Part shown: positions 1 to 12,397 of the stretch, one piece after another
Position numbering within the stretch: the stretch's first letter is position 1
Layout: every line of letters begins with the position of its first letter
Source of the DNA: Enterobacter sp. SA187
GTDB lineage: Bacteria; Pseudomonadota; Gammaproteobacteria; Enterobacterales; Enterobacteriaceae
DNA: 64,000 nucleotides
Direction of reading: 5' to 3'
NCBI RefSeq assembly: GCF_001888805.2
Contig: NZ_CP019113.1
Location: 682,001-746,000 of the forward strand
The notes under the pieces: generated by a model
What the model was told of the DNA's origin: nothing
What the model saw: only the letters and a program-made list of their open reading frames with translations
Database searches by the model: none
Position numbers and translations under genes: made by a program

Positions 1-1
1 G

Positions 2-1078
2 CCGCGTCCGGTCAGTACCGGGACGGGGCATTATTTACTTTGGGTACGTAAGAACCTTTTCTCCAGCTGGTCAAACACACTGCTGACGCTGTTCTGCCTG
101 TGGCTGATGTGGGAGCTGATCCCGCCATTGCTTAACTGGGTGTTATTCCAGGCAAACTGGGTGGGAACGACCCGCGCGGATTGTACGAAGGAAGGCGCCT
201 GCTGGGTATTTATCCATCAGCGGTTTGGGCAGTTTATGTATGGCCTTTACCCCCATGAGCAGCGCTGGCGGATCAATGTTGCCTTAATCTTTGGTCTGCT
301 CTCTATCGCGCCGATGTTTTTGAAAACACTGCCCAGGCGTGGCCGTTATATCGCCTGCTGGGCAGTTATCTATCCGGTCGTGGTGTGGTGGTTGTTGTAT
401 GGAGGATTTTTAGGGCTTGAGCGGGTGGAAACCCGTCAATGGGGCGGATTAACGCTGACGCTAATCATCGCCGCGGTCGGTATCGCCGGTGCTTTGCCGT
501 TGGGCATCTTACTGGCCTTGGGGCGGCGTTCAAAAATGCCAGTGGTGCGGATCCTGTCGGTGATATTTATCGAGTTCTGGCGTGGCGTGCCGCTGATTAC
601 CGTGCTGTTTATGTCGTCAGTAATGCTGCCGCTGTTTATGTCTGAAGGAACAAGCATAGATAAGCTCATCCGTGCGCTGGTTGGCGTGGTGCTTTTTCAG
701 TCGGCTTATGTGGCGGAAGTGGTACGCGGCGGGCTTCAGGCATTGCCGAAGGGTCAGTATGAAGCGGCGGAATCGCTGGCCCTTGGTTACTGGAAAACAC
801 AGGGGCTGGTCATATTGCCCCAGGCGCTGAAACTGGTGATCCCGGGTCTGGTTAATACCATTATCGCGCTATTTAAAGATACCAGTCTGGTGATCATCAT
901 CGGGCTTTTTGATCTGTTCAGCAGCGTGCAGCAGGCCACGGTCGATCCGGCATGGCTTGGCATGTCGACCGAGGGCTATGTCTTTGCCGCGCTGGTTTAC
1001 TGGATTTTCTGTTTTAGCATGTCACGCTACAGCCAGCATCTGGAGAAGCGTTTCAACACCGGGCGTACAGCGCACTGA
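2..1078 (+). CDS. yhdY: Amino-acid ABC transporter permease YhdY (5' end outside window)
   Basis: Inner-membrane permease of a polar amino-acid ABC transporter (HisM/GlnP family), expected to work with YhdX, the binding protein YhdW and the ATPase YhdZ. The frame is open from the left edge. The residues before the first internal Met (position 107) read LLWVRKNLFSSWSNTLLT, which fits the N-terminal part of YhdY, so the true start lies upstream and only a few residues are missing. Several hydrophobic segments are visible, and the ABC permease EAA-type loop is at EAAESLALGYWKTQGLVILP near position 760-820. The stop lies 8 bp before yhdZ, as in an operon. The substrate is not evident from sequence. 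Confidence 0.93.
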   Translation, partial: PRPVSTGTGHYLLWVRKNLFSSWSNTLLTLFCLWLMWELIPPLLNWVLFQANWVGTTRADCTKEGACWVFIHQRFGQFMYGLYPHEQRWRINVALIFGLLSIAPMFLKTLPRRGRYIACWAVIYPVVVWWLLYGGFLGLERVETRQWGGLTLTLIIAAVGIAGALPLGILLALGRRSKMPVVRILSVIFIEFWRGVPLITVLFMSSVMLPLFMSEGTSIDKLIRALVGVVLFQSAYVAEVVRGGLQALPKGQYEAAESLALGYWKTQGLVILPQALKLVIPGLVNTIIALFKDTSLVIIIGLFDLFSSVQQATVDPAWLGMSTEGYVFAALVYWIFCFSMSRYSQHLEKRFNTGRTAH

Positions 1079-1086
1079 GGAAAACC

Positions 1087-1845
1087 ATGAGTAATATGAT
1101 TATGCAGTCTGACGATGCGATGATTACGCTCGACACTGTGAATAAATGGTACGGGCAGTTTCACGTGCTGAAAAATATCAACCTTGAGGTCAAACAGGGT
1201 GAACGTATTGTCCTCTGCGGGCCGTCGGGTTCAGGGAAATCCACCACGATCCGCTGTATCAACCATCTGGAAGAGCATCAGCAAGGCCGGATTGTGGTGG
1301 ATGGGATTGAGCTTAACGAGGACATCCGTAATATCGAAAAGGTGCGTCAGGAAGTGGGCATGGTGTTCCAGCATTTCAACCTGTTCCCGCATCTGACGGT
1401 TTTACAGAACTGCACGCTGGCACCGATCTGGGTGCGTAAAATGCCGAAGAAGGAAGCGGAAGCACTGGCGATGCATTATCTTGAACGCGTGCGTATTGCT
1501 GAACATGCCCATAAATTTCCGGGGCAGATTTCCGGCGGGCAGCAACAGCGCGTAGCCATTGCTCGTTCGCTGTGTATGAAACCGAAAATCATGCTGTTCG
1601 ACGAACCGACTTCTGCGCTCGACCCGGAGATGGTGAAAGAGGTGCTGGATACGATGATTGGCCTTGCCGAGTCGGGTATGACCATGCTCTGCGTGACCCA
1701 TGAGATGGGCTTTGCCCGTACCGTAGCGGATCGCGTGATCTTTATGGATCGTGGTGAAATCGTTGAACAGGCACCGCCAGAAACCTTCTTTGCCAACCCC
1801 AAATCAGAACGTACAAGAGCATTTTTGTCGCAGGTTATTCATTAA
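1087..1845 (+). CDS. yhdZ: Amino-acid ABC transporter ATP-binding protein YhdZ
   Basis: ATPase that energises the YhdXY permease on the cytoplasmic face. The 252-aa protein has Walker A GPSGSGKS at residues 45-52, the Q-loop MVFQHFNLFP at about 92-101, the signature ISGGQQQR at 148-155, Walker B IMLFDEPTSALD starting at about 168, and the switch His in CVTHEMGF. These are the hallmarks of the GlnQ/HisP class of polar amino-acid importers. It starts 8 bp after yhdY, so the two are very likely cotranscribed. It is the last gene before a hairpin and the rRNA operon, which runs the opposite way. Confidence 0.95.
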   Translation: MSNMIMQSDDAMITLDTVNKWYGQFHVLKNINLEVKQGERIVLCGPSGSGKSTTIRCINHLEEHQQGRIVVDGIELNEDIRNIEKVRQEVGMVFQHFNLFPHLTVLQNCTLAPIWVRKMPKKEAEALAMHYLERVRIAEHAHKFPGQISGGQQQRVAIARSLCMKPKIMLFDEPTSALDPEMVKEVLDTMIGLAESGMTMLCVTHEMGFARTVADRVIFMDRGEIVEQAPPETFFANPKSERTRAFLSQVIH

Positions 1846-1857
1846 TCTGGCTTCTAT

Positions 1858-1895
1858 AACCGCAAAGCCCAGCCGCCGCGCCAGGCTTTGCGGTT
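1858..1895 (+). terminator. Hairpin downstream of yhdZ
   Basis: A perfect 12-bp inverted repeat (AACCGCAAAGCC at 1858-1869 and its complement at 1884-1895) starts 13 bp after the yhdZ stop and is followed by TATTTCC. It has a strong GC stem but only a short U-tract. It probably ends the yhdWXYZ transcript. Confidence 0.6.
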
Positions 1896-1914
1896 ATTTC
1901 CAGAAAAGATCCAT

Positions 1915-1950
1915 AGCAAAAAGCCCAGTCTTTCGACTGGGCTTTTTGCT
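1915..1950 (-). terminator. rRNA operon terminator
   Basis: A perfect 16-bp inverted repeat (1915-1930 and 1935-1950) with a 4-base TTTC loop, a GC core (GCCCAGTC) and A/T-rich flanks that give a U-rich tract on both strands. It sits 7 bp beyond the 3' end of the distal 5S gene, so it is the main terminator of the rRNA operon. Its symmetry also lets it stop transcripts coming from yhdZ. Confidence 0.9.
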
Positions 1951-1957
1951 TTATTTG

Positions 1958-2077
1958 ATGCCTGGCAATTCCCTACTCTCGCATGGGGAGACCCCACACT
2001 ACCATCGGCGCTACGGCGTTTCACTTCTGAGTTCGGCATGGGGTCAGGTGGGACCGCCGCGCTAGTGTCGCCAGGCA
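1958..2077 (-). rRNA. rrfF: 5S ribosomal RNA (distal copy)
   Basis: A 120-nt 5S rRNA, read on the minus strand, starting TGCCTGGCGA and ending GCCAGGCAT. It is the last gene of the operon. It differs from the other 5S copy at only two positions, 10 and 110, and these two bases pair in helix I: A10-U110 here, G10-C110 in the other copy. The symbol is assigned by synteny with E. coli rrnD, the operon with two 5S genes flanking thrV. Confidence 0.97.
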
Positions 2078-2117
2078 AATTCTTTTCTAAGTGCCGAACT
2101 ATTAACCGCTTTAAAAG

Positions 2118-2193
2118 TGGTGCTGATACCCAGAGTCGAACTGGGGACCTCACCCTTACCAAGGGTGCGCTCTACCAACTGAGCCATATCAGC
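2118..2193 (-). tRNA. thrV: tRNA-Thr (GGT)
   Basis: A 76-nt tRNA with encoded CCA (2118-2120 on the plus strand). The cloverleaf has acceptor GCTGATA, the D-arm GCTCAGTTGGTAGAGC, the anticodon loop TTGGTAA with anticodon GGT, and the T-arm containing GTTCGAC. It lies between the two 5S genes, the arrangement of E. coli rrnD (thrV), and is processed from the rRNA transcript. Confidence 0.97.
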
Positions 2194-2205
2194 ACGCTTA
2201 ATTTG

Positions 2206-2325
2206 ATGCCTGGCAGTTCCCTACTCTCGCATGGGGAGACCCCACACTACCATCGGCGCTACGGCGTTTCACTTCTGAGTTCGGCATGGGGTCAGGTGGG
2301 ACCGCCGCGCTAGTGCCGCCAGGCA
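2206..2325 (-). rRNA. rrfD: 5S ribosomal RNA (proximal copy)
   Basis: A 120-nt 5S rRNA, the first after 23S in the direction of transcription. It starts TGCCTGGCGG and ends GCCAGGCAT, with G10-C110 in helix I. It is identical to the distal copy except at these two paired positions. The 197-nt spacer that separates it from 23S is longer than I expect for E. coli. Confidence 0.97.
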
Positions 2326-2342
2326 AATTCTTTGTGCTCTGT

Positions 2343-2459
2343 ACGCAATATTTTATCGCATCAGCGGCGTTGGCTGTCCTCGTAAAGTCAGTCACATACT
2401 TCAGTATGCTCCTTCCTTTCCTTCGGCCTGCCGCCTTGCTGCTGCGCAAACTATTGCGC
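2343..2459 (-). repeat. Imperfect long hairpin in the 23S-5S spacer
   Basis: A nested, imperfect inverted repeat fills most of the 23S-5S spacer. The outer stem is CGCAATA (2344-2350) with TATTGCG (2452-2458). A middle stem is GCGGC (2364-2368) with GCCGC (2430-2434), flanked by GCATCAGC against GCTGCTGC. The apex is CATACT (2395-2400) with AGTATG (2403-2408). The transcribed spacer should therefore fold into one extended hairpin of about 115 nt. It looks like an insertion into the usual short spacer; the element family was not identified. Confidence 0.6.
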
Positions 2460-2522
2460 ACTTTACTTTATCTGGTCTAAGCTGAAAATCTCTCAAATCC
2501 GCCAAAACATCTTCGGCGTTGT

Positions 2523-5429
<2,907 letters not shown>

Positions 5430-5554
5430 TCACAACCCGAAGATGTTTCACTTCTGATTGCAAAAATTTGAGAGACTCGAACACGCCATTTTTCTTTTCT
5501 TGTTACGGAGAAAAGAAACAGCGTGTCGTTTCAATTTTCAGCTTGATCCAGATT

Positions 5555-5565
5555 TTTAAAGAGCA
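5555..5565 (-). promoter_or_regulatory. Spacer boxA-like antitermination site
   Basis: The minus strand reads TTGCTCTTTAAAAATC in the spacer upstream of 23S, matching the rRNA boxA core (TGCTCTTTAA) that recruits NusB/S10 for antitermination. Coordinates cover the core only. Confidence 0.65.
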
Positions 5566-5627
5566 AAACTTCGCAGCGCACCTTTTCAGGTACACTCTGA
5601 AGTTTTCTTGTTTTCAGCAGTAAAGGA

Positions 5628-5703
5628 TGGTGGAGCTATGCGGGATCGAACCGCAGACCTCCTGCGTGCAAGGCAGGCGCTCTCCCAGCTGAGCTATAAC
5701 CCC
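5628..5703 (-). tRNA. alaU: tRNA-Ala (TGC)
   Basis: A 76-nt tRNA with encoded CCA. The acceptor stem GGGGTTA pairs with TAGCTCC and includes G3:U70, the alanine identity pair. The anticodon loop is CTTGCAC with anticodon TGC. It lies in the 16S-23S spacer on the 23S side of tRNA-Ile, the usual order for a two-tRNA spacer. Confidence 0.97.
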
Positions 5704-5775
5704 ATCGTATGCAAATCTCGTTACCGGTATTCTTTCTGAGACAGGGCGTTTTGCAACGCAGTATCAGGAGGAATT

Positions 5776-5852
<77 letters not shown>

Positions 5853-5923
5853 GCAGAGATTTCTTACTGCTTTATTTTCTATCAGACAATCTGTGTGAGC
5901 ACTGCAAGGCAGGTTCTTTCAGG

Positions 5924-7463
<1,540 letters not shown>

Positions 7464-7595
7464 AAGTTTGATGCTCGTGAATTAAACTTCGTAATGAATT
7501 ACGTATGTTCACTCCAGAGACTTGGTATTCATTTAGCGTCCGAAGACGTTTAAGAATCCATGTCCTTGAGTGCCCACACAGATTGTCTGATAAAT

Positions 7596-7607
7596 TGTTA
7601 AAGAGCA
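7596..7607 (-). promoter_or_regulatory. Leader boxA antitermination site
   Basis: The minus strand reads TGCTCTTTAACA, identical to the canonical rRNA leader boxA, about 130 nt upstream of mature 16S. It loads the NusA/B/E/G and SuhB antitermination complex on the rRNA transcript. Confidence 0.85.
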
Positions 7608-7645
7608 GTTGCGACGCGCTTTAGCGCTGTGTCGCGAGGTGGCGT

Positions 7646-7673
7646 ATATTACGCTTTCCTCCCTCAGAGTCAA
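7646..7673 (-). promoter_or_regulatory. rRNA operon promoter P2
   Basis: On the minus strand, -35 TTGACT (7668-7673) and -10 TAATAT (7646-7651) are separated by 16 bp, with a GC-rich discriminator (ACGCCACC). Position and sequence match the rrn P2 promoter. Confidence 0.85.
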
Positions 7674-7765
7674 GCGTTTATTTTCGCTTTTCTCTGGCGG
7701 CCTTCCCGGAGGAGGCCTCCTGACCCGCTGGCCTGTAAGCCGTTGTTCCGTGTCAGTGGAGGCGC

Positions 7766-7793
7766 ATTATAGGGATCCCATTTTTTTGCACAA
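7766..7793 (-). promoter_or_regulatory. rRNA operon promoter P1
   Basis: On the minus strand, -35 TTGTGC (7788-7793) and a consensus -10 TATAAT (7766-7771) have a 16-bp spacer, followed by a GC-rich discriminator GCGCCTCC. Immediately upstream the sequence is A/T-rich with A-tracts (plus strand 7794-7830), consistent with an UP element and Fis sites. The short spacer and GC discriminator are the known features of ppGpp- and DksA-controlled rrn P1 promoters. Confidence 0.87.
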
Positions 7794-7946
7794 GCCTTTT
7801 TTGGATCTTTTTTTCTGAGTGCTGATTTTTCACTCTTATCGCTGTGATCCTGTTCGATCTGCGCAAATTTTGAGGTGTAAAAGGCTTGCGCCGTGCGAAT
7901 AATGGACCCAAAGTCATCATTATCCTTCGCAAGTACTGAGGTATAT

Positions 7947-8501
7947 ATGTCTGCTGTCTTACGTCCTTATAAGGATCTTTTCCCAAAAGTGGGACAACGC
8001 GTGATGATCGATGCCACCAGCGTCGTCATTGGCGACGTCCGCATGGCTGATGATGTGGGGATTTGGCCGCTTGTCGCGATCCGTGGTGACGTGAACCATG
8101 TCGAGATAGGCGCACGCACTAATATTCAGGACGGCAGCGTGCTGCATGTCACGCACAAGTCTGCTTATAACCCGGCGGGTAATCCGCTGACTATTGGCGA
8201 AGACGTCACCGTCGGGCATAAAGTGATGTTACATGGGTGCACCATTGGCAATCGCGTTCTGGTCGGCATGGGATCGATTCTGTTGGATGGCGTTGTTGTG
8301 GAAGATGATGTGATGATTGGGGCAGGTAGCCTGGTGCCGCAAAACAAACGGCTCGAAACGGGTTATCTCTATCTGGGCAGTCCGGTTAAACAGATCCGCC
8401 CCTTAACTGAGGCGGAAATCGAAGGACTGCAATATTCAGCTAATAACTACGTCAAATGGAAAGACGACTATCTGGCTCAGGGTAACCAGATCCAGCCCTG
8501 A
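7947..8501 (+). CDS. yrdA: Gamma-carbonic-anhydrase-like hexapeptide protein YrdA
   Basis: A 184-aa left-handed beta-helix protein of the gamma-carbonic-anhydrase/PaaY family. Hexapeptide repeats run through IGDVRMADDVGIWPLVAIRG and IGEDVTVGHKVMLHGCTIGN, and the His residues of HVTHKS, VGHKVMLHG are those that bind metal in the family. The physiological substrate is unknown. I chose the ATG at 7947 (MSAVLRPYK) over the upstream in-frame ATG at 7893 because it matches the E. coli start and has a GAGG ribosome site. Its 3' end overlaps the convergent yrdB by 25 bp. Confidence 0.93.
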   Translation: MSAVLRPYKDLFPKVGQRVMIDATSVVIGDVRMADDVGIWPLVAIRGDVNHVEIGARTNIQDGSVLHVTHKSAYNPAGNPLTIGEDVTVGHKVMLHGCTIGNRVLVGMGSILLDGVVVEDDVMIGAGSLVPQNKRLETGYLYLGSPVKQIRPLTEAEIEGLQYSANNYVKWKDDYLAQGNQIQP

Positions 8502-8734
8502 TCGTCTTCTTGCTGATCGTGGATCAGCTGTTCAGCTTCTTCTTCAATATCCCAGCGGTTAGCCTGAAAATTATGCAACCACTGTTCCGGCGTATCGCCT
8601 TTAAAACGATACGCCAGCGAGCTGCCCTTTATTGCGCAGGTAAGCTGCATACCATTTACCAGCACGGGAAAGCATACCGCCTGCAATTCTGCATGCCACT
8701 CTTCGCGATCCGGAAACTGGATGGCCTGATTCAT
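8477..8734 (-). CDS. yrdB: Conserved protein YrdB (DUF1488)
   Basis: A small 85-aa acidic protein of the DUF1488 family, function unknown. The sequence starts MNQAIQFPDREEWHAELQAV and ends in an acidic tail. It overlaps aroE by 4 bp (ATGA-type junction at 8731-8734), so it is translationally coupled at the end of the dprA-smg-yrdD-tsaC-aroE cluster. Its stop lies inside the end of convergent yrdA. Confidence 0.9.
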   Translation of the reverse strand: MNQAIQFPDREEWHAELQAVCFPVLVNGMQLTCAIKGSSLAYRFKGDTPEQWLHNFQANRWDIEEEAEQLIHDQQEDDQGWIWLP

Positions 8735-9549
8735 TGCGCTATTTCCTGCTTCAGCTGATTAATCACCGCTTCAGTTTCCGGTAACACCCCGTGCCATAAC
8801 AGAACAGCATGAGCAGCCTGCGCCACCAGCATACCCACTCCATCTGCGCACTGTTTTGCGCCATGATGCTCACACCAGTTCAAAAACGGCGTATTTCCTT
8901 TCTGATAGAACATGTCATAACAGTACAGATGCGGATGAACCAGCGATTCCGGGATCGCGGGGATCTCGCCGCTAATGCCACTGGATGTCGCATTAATGAT
9001 CAGATCAAATTCATGATCCCGTAGTTGATCCATTGCCACCGCCTTGACGCTGCCGGTATGCATGAAGACGTTTGCCAGCGCCTCAGCCCGCGCAAAAGTA
9101 CGGTTAGTGATGGTTACCTGGCAATCCAGAGACAGTAAAGGGAGAAGAACCCCACGGGCAGCGCCGCCTGCGCCTGTCAGCAAAATACGGAAACCAGGCT
9201 TAATGAAGCCCAGCCGCTCAAGATCGCTCAGCAAGCCCGTACCATCGGTGTTATCCCCCAGCAAACGGCCATCCTCCAGCCGCTTGAGGGTATTCACTGC
9301 CCCTGCCAGCGCTGCGCGCTCTGTCAGTTCATCGGCCCGGGCAAACGCCTCTTCTTTAAAGGGGACCGTGATGTTAGCCCCCTTCCCCCCCGCCGCAAAA
9401 AACGCATTCAGGGTATTCACAAAATCATCTGCTGGCGCCAGCACACGACCATAAGGGTGATCAATTTGCAGCTGCTGCGCAAATTGTTGATGAATAAACG
9501 GAGACTTACTGTGGGCGATCGGGTTACCGAATACCGCATAGCTTTCCAT
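8731..9549 (-). CDS. aroE: Shikimate dehydrogenase AroE
   Basis: NADP-dependent reduction of 3-dehydroshikimate to shikimate, the fourth step of the chorismate pathway, in the cytosol. The 272-aa protein has the shikimate-binding SKSPFIHQ near residue 14, the catalytic Lys in NITVPFKEEAF, the Asp in GDNTDGTG, and the nucleotide-binding GAGGAARG followed by NRTFARAE, which provides the NADP-selective Arg. Length matches E. coli AroE (272). It follows tsaC with a 3-bp gap and overlaps yrdB by 4 bp. Confidence 0.97.
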   Translation of the reverse strand: MESYAVFGNPIAHSKSPFIHQQFAQQLQIDHPYGRVLAPADDFVNTLNAFFAAGGKGANITVPFKEEAFARADELTERAALAGAVNTLKRLEDGRLLGDNTDGTGLLSDLERLGFIKPGFRILLTGAGGAARGVLLPLLSLDCQVTITNRTFARAEALANVFMHTGSVKAVAMDQLRDHEFDLIINATSSGISGEIPAIPESLVHPHLYCYDMFYQKGNTPFLNWCEHHGAKQCADGVGMLVAQAAHAVLLWHGVLPETEAVINQLKQEIAQ

Positions 9550-9552
9550 ATA

Positions 9553-10125
9553 TTACCCCTGTCGGAAGCGCTCGCCGGTCAGCGCGTCACGTATTTCTGA
9601 AGGGTTCTGACGCCCGCCAGTTTCGCCCTCCACCACCGGAAAATGATCACCGAACTGGGCGCGTACTTCTTCTGTTGTACGGCACGGCGGTAAGCCCGTC
9701 AGATTAGCGCTGGTCGAAACCAGCGGTTTGCCGTAGGCCTCGCATAAGGCCACCACCAGCGGATGATTGGTAACGCGTACAGCCAGCGTATCAAAACGGC
9801 CGGTTAACCAGCGCGGCGTCGTGGGTCGCGCCGGGAATACGAATGTCACCGGACCTGGCCAGCTGGCAAAGACGGCCTCACGCTGCGATTCATTCAGGGC
9901 GCTGTCGTCGATGTAGGGTTTAAGCTGTTCGAAATTCGCCGCGATAAGGATCAACCCTTTTTCCACCGGGCGTTGTTTTAACTCAAGCAGACGCTGGACT
10001 GCGATCTCACTATCAGGATCGCAGCCGACACCAAAAACAGCCTCTGTAGGATAAGCGATGACTTCTTTATTATTCAGTACCGCCACCGCGTCAGCGATGC
10101 GATCTGATTGCAGGTTATTCTTCAC
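9553..10125 (-). CDS. tsaC: Threonylcarbamoyl-AMP synthase TsaC
   Basis: A YrdC/Sua5-fold enzyme that makes threonylcarbamoyl-AMP from threonine, bicarbonate and ATP. This is the first step of the t6A37 modification of ANN-decoding tRNAs. The 190-aa protein contains the family motif KQRPVEKGLILIA at about residues 50-62, VFGVGCD near the N-terminus and STSANLTG near residue 140. It is the single-domain bacterial form without the Sua5 C-terminal domain. It overlaps yrdD by 11 bp. Confidence 0.95.
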   Translation of the reverse strand: MKNNLQSDRIADAVAVLNNKEVIAYPTEAVFGVGCDPDSEIAVQRLLELKQRPVEKGLILIAANFEQLKPYIDDSALNESQREAVFASWPGPVTFVFPARPTTPRWLTGRFDTLAVRVTNHPLVVALCEAYGKPLVSTSANLTGLPPCRTTEEVRAQFGDHFPVVEGETGGRQNPSEIRDALTGERFRQG

Positions 10126-10672
10126 TGTTTAATTCCGCCGGAACCGGCTTTCCACATTGTTTACTGGCGCAAAAGCGTTTAACGCCCTGCGCGGTTTTCT
10201 TTTCGATGAGTAACGGATACTGGCAGACAGGACACTCGCCAGCTATCGGTTTAAAATTGATAACGAACTGACAGTCAGGATAACCATCGCAGGAGTAGAA
10301 AGTTTTGCCGTAACGGGAACGACGCTGAACCAGATGCCCCGTCTGACACTGCGGGCAGGTAATGGCAGTATCATCAGGTTTATCGATCAGTTCGGTATGT
10401 TCGCAAGTGGGATACTGACTACAGCCGATAAACATGCCGTAGCGCCCCTGACGCAGCACCAGCTCAGCGCCACATACAGGACAAAGCTGCCCCTCCAGAA
10501 CTTTAACGATATGACCGTCAGCCTGGTTTTTTAGCGGACGAACAAAATCGCATTCCGGATACAGGGAACACCCAAGGAAAGGTCCGTGCTTCCCGGAACG
10601 AATAACAAGCTGAGCCCCGCATTGTGGACAGGGCTCCTGATTAGGCACCGAGAACAGTGCTGATTTGGCCAT
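10115..10672 (-). CDS. yrdD: Topoisomerase-type zinc-finger protein YrdD
   Basis: A 185-aa protein built almost entirely of four zinc ribbons of the topoisomerase I C-terminal type. Each has paired cysteines: CPQC with CSLYPEC, CPVC with CSQYPTC, CPQC with CDGYPDC, and CPVC with CASKQC. It is a DNA- or RNA-binding accessory protein by family; its role is not established. It lies between smg and tsaC and overlaps tsaC by 11 bp, which indicates one transcript. Confidence 0.92.
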   Translation of the reverse strand: MAKSALFSVPNQEPCPQCGAQLVIRSGKHGPFLGCSLYPECDFVRPLKNQADGHIVKVLEGQLCPVCGAELVLRQGRYGMFIGCSQYPTCEHTELIDKPDDTAITCPQCQTGHLVQRRSRYGKTFYSCDGYPDCQFVINFKPIAGECPVCQYPLLIEKKTAQGVKRFCASKQCGKPVPAELNSEE

Positions 10673-10699
10673 AACAACTCTTGCTGCTGCAACGATGAT

Positions 10700-11173
10700 T
10701 TAGTGCAGCATACCTTCATTCACTTCAAAGAGTAATTCTTCCATCTGCTGATAGGCGTTTTCACATCCGGGGATATTAAACAGTACCATCAGAATGACCC
10801 ATTTTAGATCTTCCAGATCGAACTCTGCGGTATCCAGCGCCAGCACGCGTTCAATGACCATTTCCCGCGTTTCGAGGTTTAGCACCTGAATCTGCTCCAG
10901 GAATAACAAGAATCCCCGGCAACTGGCATCCAGCCTCTCACACTCTTCTGCAGTATAAATACGAACAGAGAGTGGGTCTGAAGCGAGCTGCATCGGTTCG
11001 GCGAGGCCTTCCTGATAATCAGCCAGCTTTTCCAGCCACAATAACGCGTTGTAGATGTCCTCACGATCAAAACCAGCGTCTGTCAGATCTGACTCCAGTT
11101 TATCCTGATCCACGCGCAATTCAGCTTCGTTGTGGATGTAAGTCTCAAACAAATACATTAGTACGTCGAACAT
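10700..11173 (-). CDS. smg: Smg family protein (DUF494)
   Basis: A 157-aa acidic protein that is almost residue-for-residue the E. coli Smg protein (MFDVLMYLFETYIHNEAELR at the start, FEVNEGMLH at the end). Its function is unknown. It begins within dprA (29-bp overlap), so translation is likely coupled to dprA. No signal peptide or membrane segment is seen. Confidence 0.93.
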   Translation of the reverse strand: MFDVLMYLFETYIHNEAELRVDQDKLESDLTDAGFDREDIYNALLWLEKLADYQEGLAEPMQLASDPLSVRIYTAEECERLDASCRGFLLFLEQIQVLNLETREMVIERVLALDTAEFDLEDLKWVILMVLFNIPGCENAYQQMEELLFEVNEGMLH

Positions 11174-12269
11174 GGCTTGCCCTCCTTAATCGGACATAGC
11201 CGCCGGGTACAACTGCGATCCATCCTGCTAACTCCAGTTCGAGTAGCTGAGCCACAATCACTGGCACAGGTTGGCCGGCACGTTCAGCGACGACGTCAAC
11301 AGGTGTTACCTCATCTCCTACGTTAGCCAGGAGCTCAGGAAATGGCAATGCCGCGTTATCCGGTTCTGAAGAATTAATTAGCTTATCGCTGTGATCTGGC
11401 ACCCAATGTAGCCCATATTGCAAACTTTCCAGAATCTCCTCAGGCGATGTCACCAGCATTGCCCCCTGCCTGATAAGACTATGCGGTCCTTCACAGCCAG
11501 GGTTGCCCAATGGGCCTGGCAGAGCAAAAACCTCACGTCCCTGATCCAGCGCGCAACGTGCCGTGACCAGCGAACCGCTTTTCAGCGCCGCTTCCACCAC
11601 CAGCACGCCGCGGCTTAGTCCACTAATAATGCGGTTTCGTCGCGGGAAGTTCCCCGGCCAGGGCACCGCAGATAAAGGGAACTCTGAAACCAGCGCGCCG
11701 CCAGCATTAAGGATGCCGTCGGCAAGCGCGCGATGCCGCTTTGGATAAACGCTGTGTAAACCGTTTCCCAGTACCGCCACCGTTTTACCTTTGCCGTTAA
11801 GCGCTGCGCGATGGGCAATGCTGTCGATTCCCAGAGCCAGACCACTGGTAATGGTCACGCCATAACGCACAAGCTGTTCACAGAACTGACGGCCCCATCG
11901 CTCGCCATACCATGAGTGGGCCCGACTACCGACGACACCCAGTTGCTGCGACTTCAGTACGCCGATATCCCCTTCGACAAAGAGCGCGCCGGGATAATCG
12001 CTGATGGCTCTTAGCTGCGGCGGGTAAGCGGCATCAGTGGCCAGCAACAGATGGTGGTCGGGAGCCGTAAGCCACGCCAGGCTGCGTTCAATTTCACCCG
12101 CAGCCAGCGCCTGAAATTTTGCGATCTGCTGTGGGGTCAGTCCAGCGTGGCTTAATGTCGAGGTCGTGATATCCGGGTTCTGCAATAAAGATTGCGCGAC
12201 GTTAAGCATCTTGTCGCCATACAGATCCCCTACGTAAATCAGGCGCAACCAAATCTCTGTCAGAGTCAT
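11145..12269 (-). CDS. dprA: DNA-processing protein DprA (Smf)
   Basis: A Rossmann-like protein that, in transformable bacteria, loads RecA onto incoming single-stranded DNA; in enterobacteria its role is less clear. The 374-aa protein has the DprA core VVGSRAHSWYGERWG, GLALGIDSIAHRAAL, AVLGNGLHSVYPKRH and ESGSLVTARCALDQGREV-type motifs, followed by a winged-helix-like C-terminus (LLANVGDEVTPVDVVAERA). It is divergent from def across a 128-bp gap and heads the dprA-smg-yrdD-tsaC-aroE-yrdB cluster. Confidence 0.95.
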   Translation of the reverse strand: MTLTEIWLRLIYVGDLYGDKMLNVAQSLLQNPDITTSTLSHAGLTPQQIAKFQALAAGEIERSLAWLTAPDHHLLLATDAAYPPQLRAISDYPGALFVEGDIGVLKSQQLGVVGSRAHSWYGERWGRQFCEQLVRYGVTITSGLALGIDSIAHRAALNGKGKTVAVLGNGLHSVYPKRHRALADGILNAGGALVSEFPLSAVPWPGNFPRRNRIISGLSRGVLVVEAALKSGSLVTARCALDQGREVFALPGPLGNPGCEGPHSLIRQGAMLVTSPEEILESLQYGLHWVPDHSDKLINSSEPDNAALPFPELLANVGDEVTPVDVVAERAGQPVPVIVAQLLELELAGWIAVVPGGYVRLRRASHVRRTNVFV

Positions 12270-12397
12270 CCTTTCCCCTTGCCACAGGCAGCCTCAGCAA
12301 TCTTTGCGATTGGTCACTGATGCTGTCAATCAGAGGGGGATTTGTCTAGAATAGGAGGAATAATCTTTTCTACTCCTGAACACAACTCTGGAAATTT

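Noticed and set aside
1888..2461. Open frames across the 5S-tRNA-Thr-5S region on both strands
   Set aside because: They translate structural RNA genes and repeat the same peptide because the 5S sequence is duplicated.
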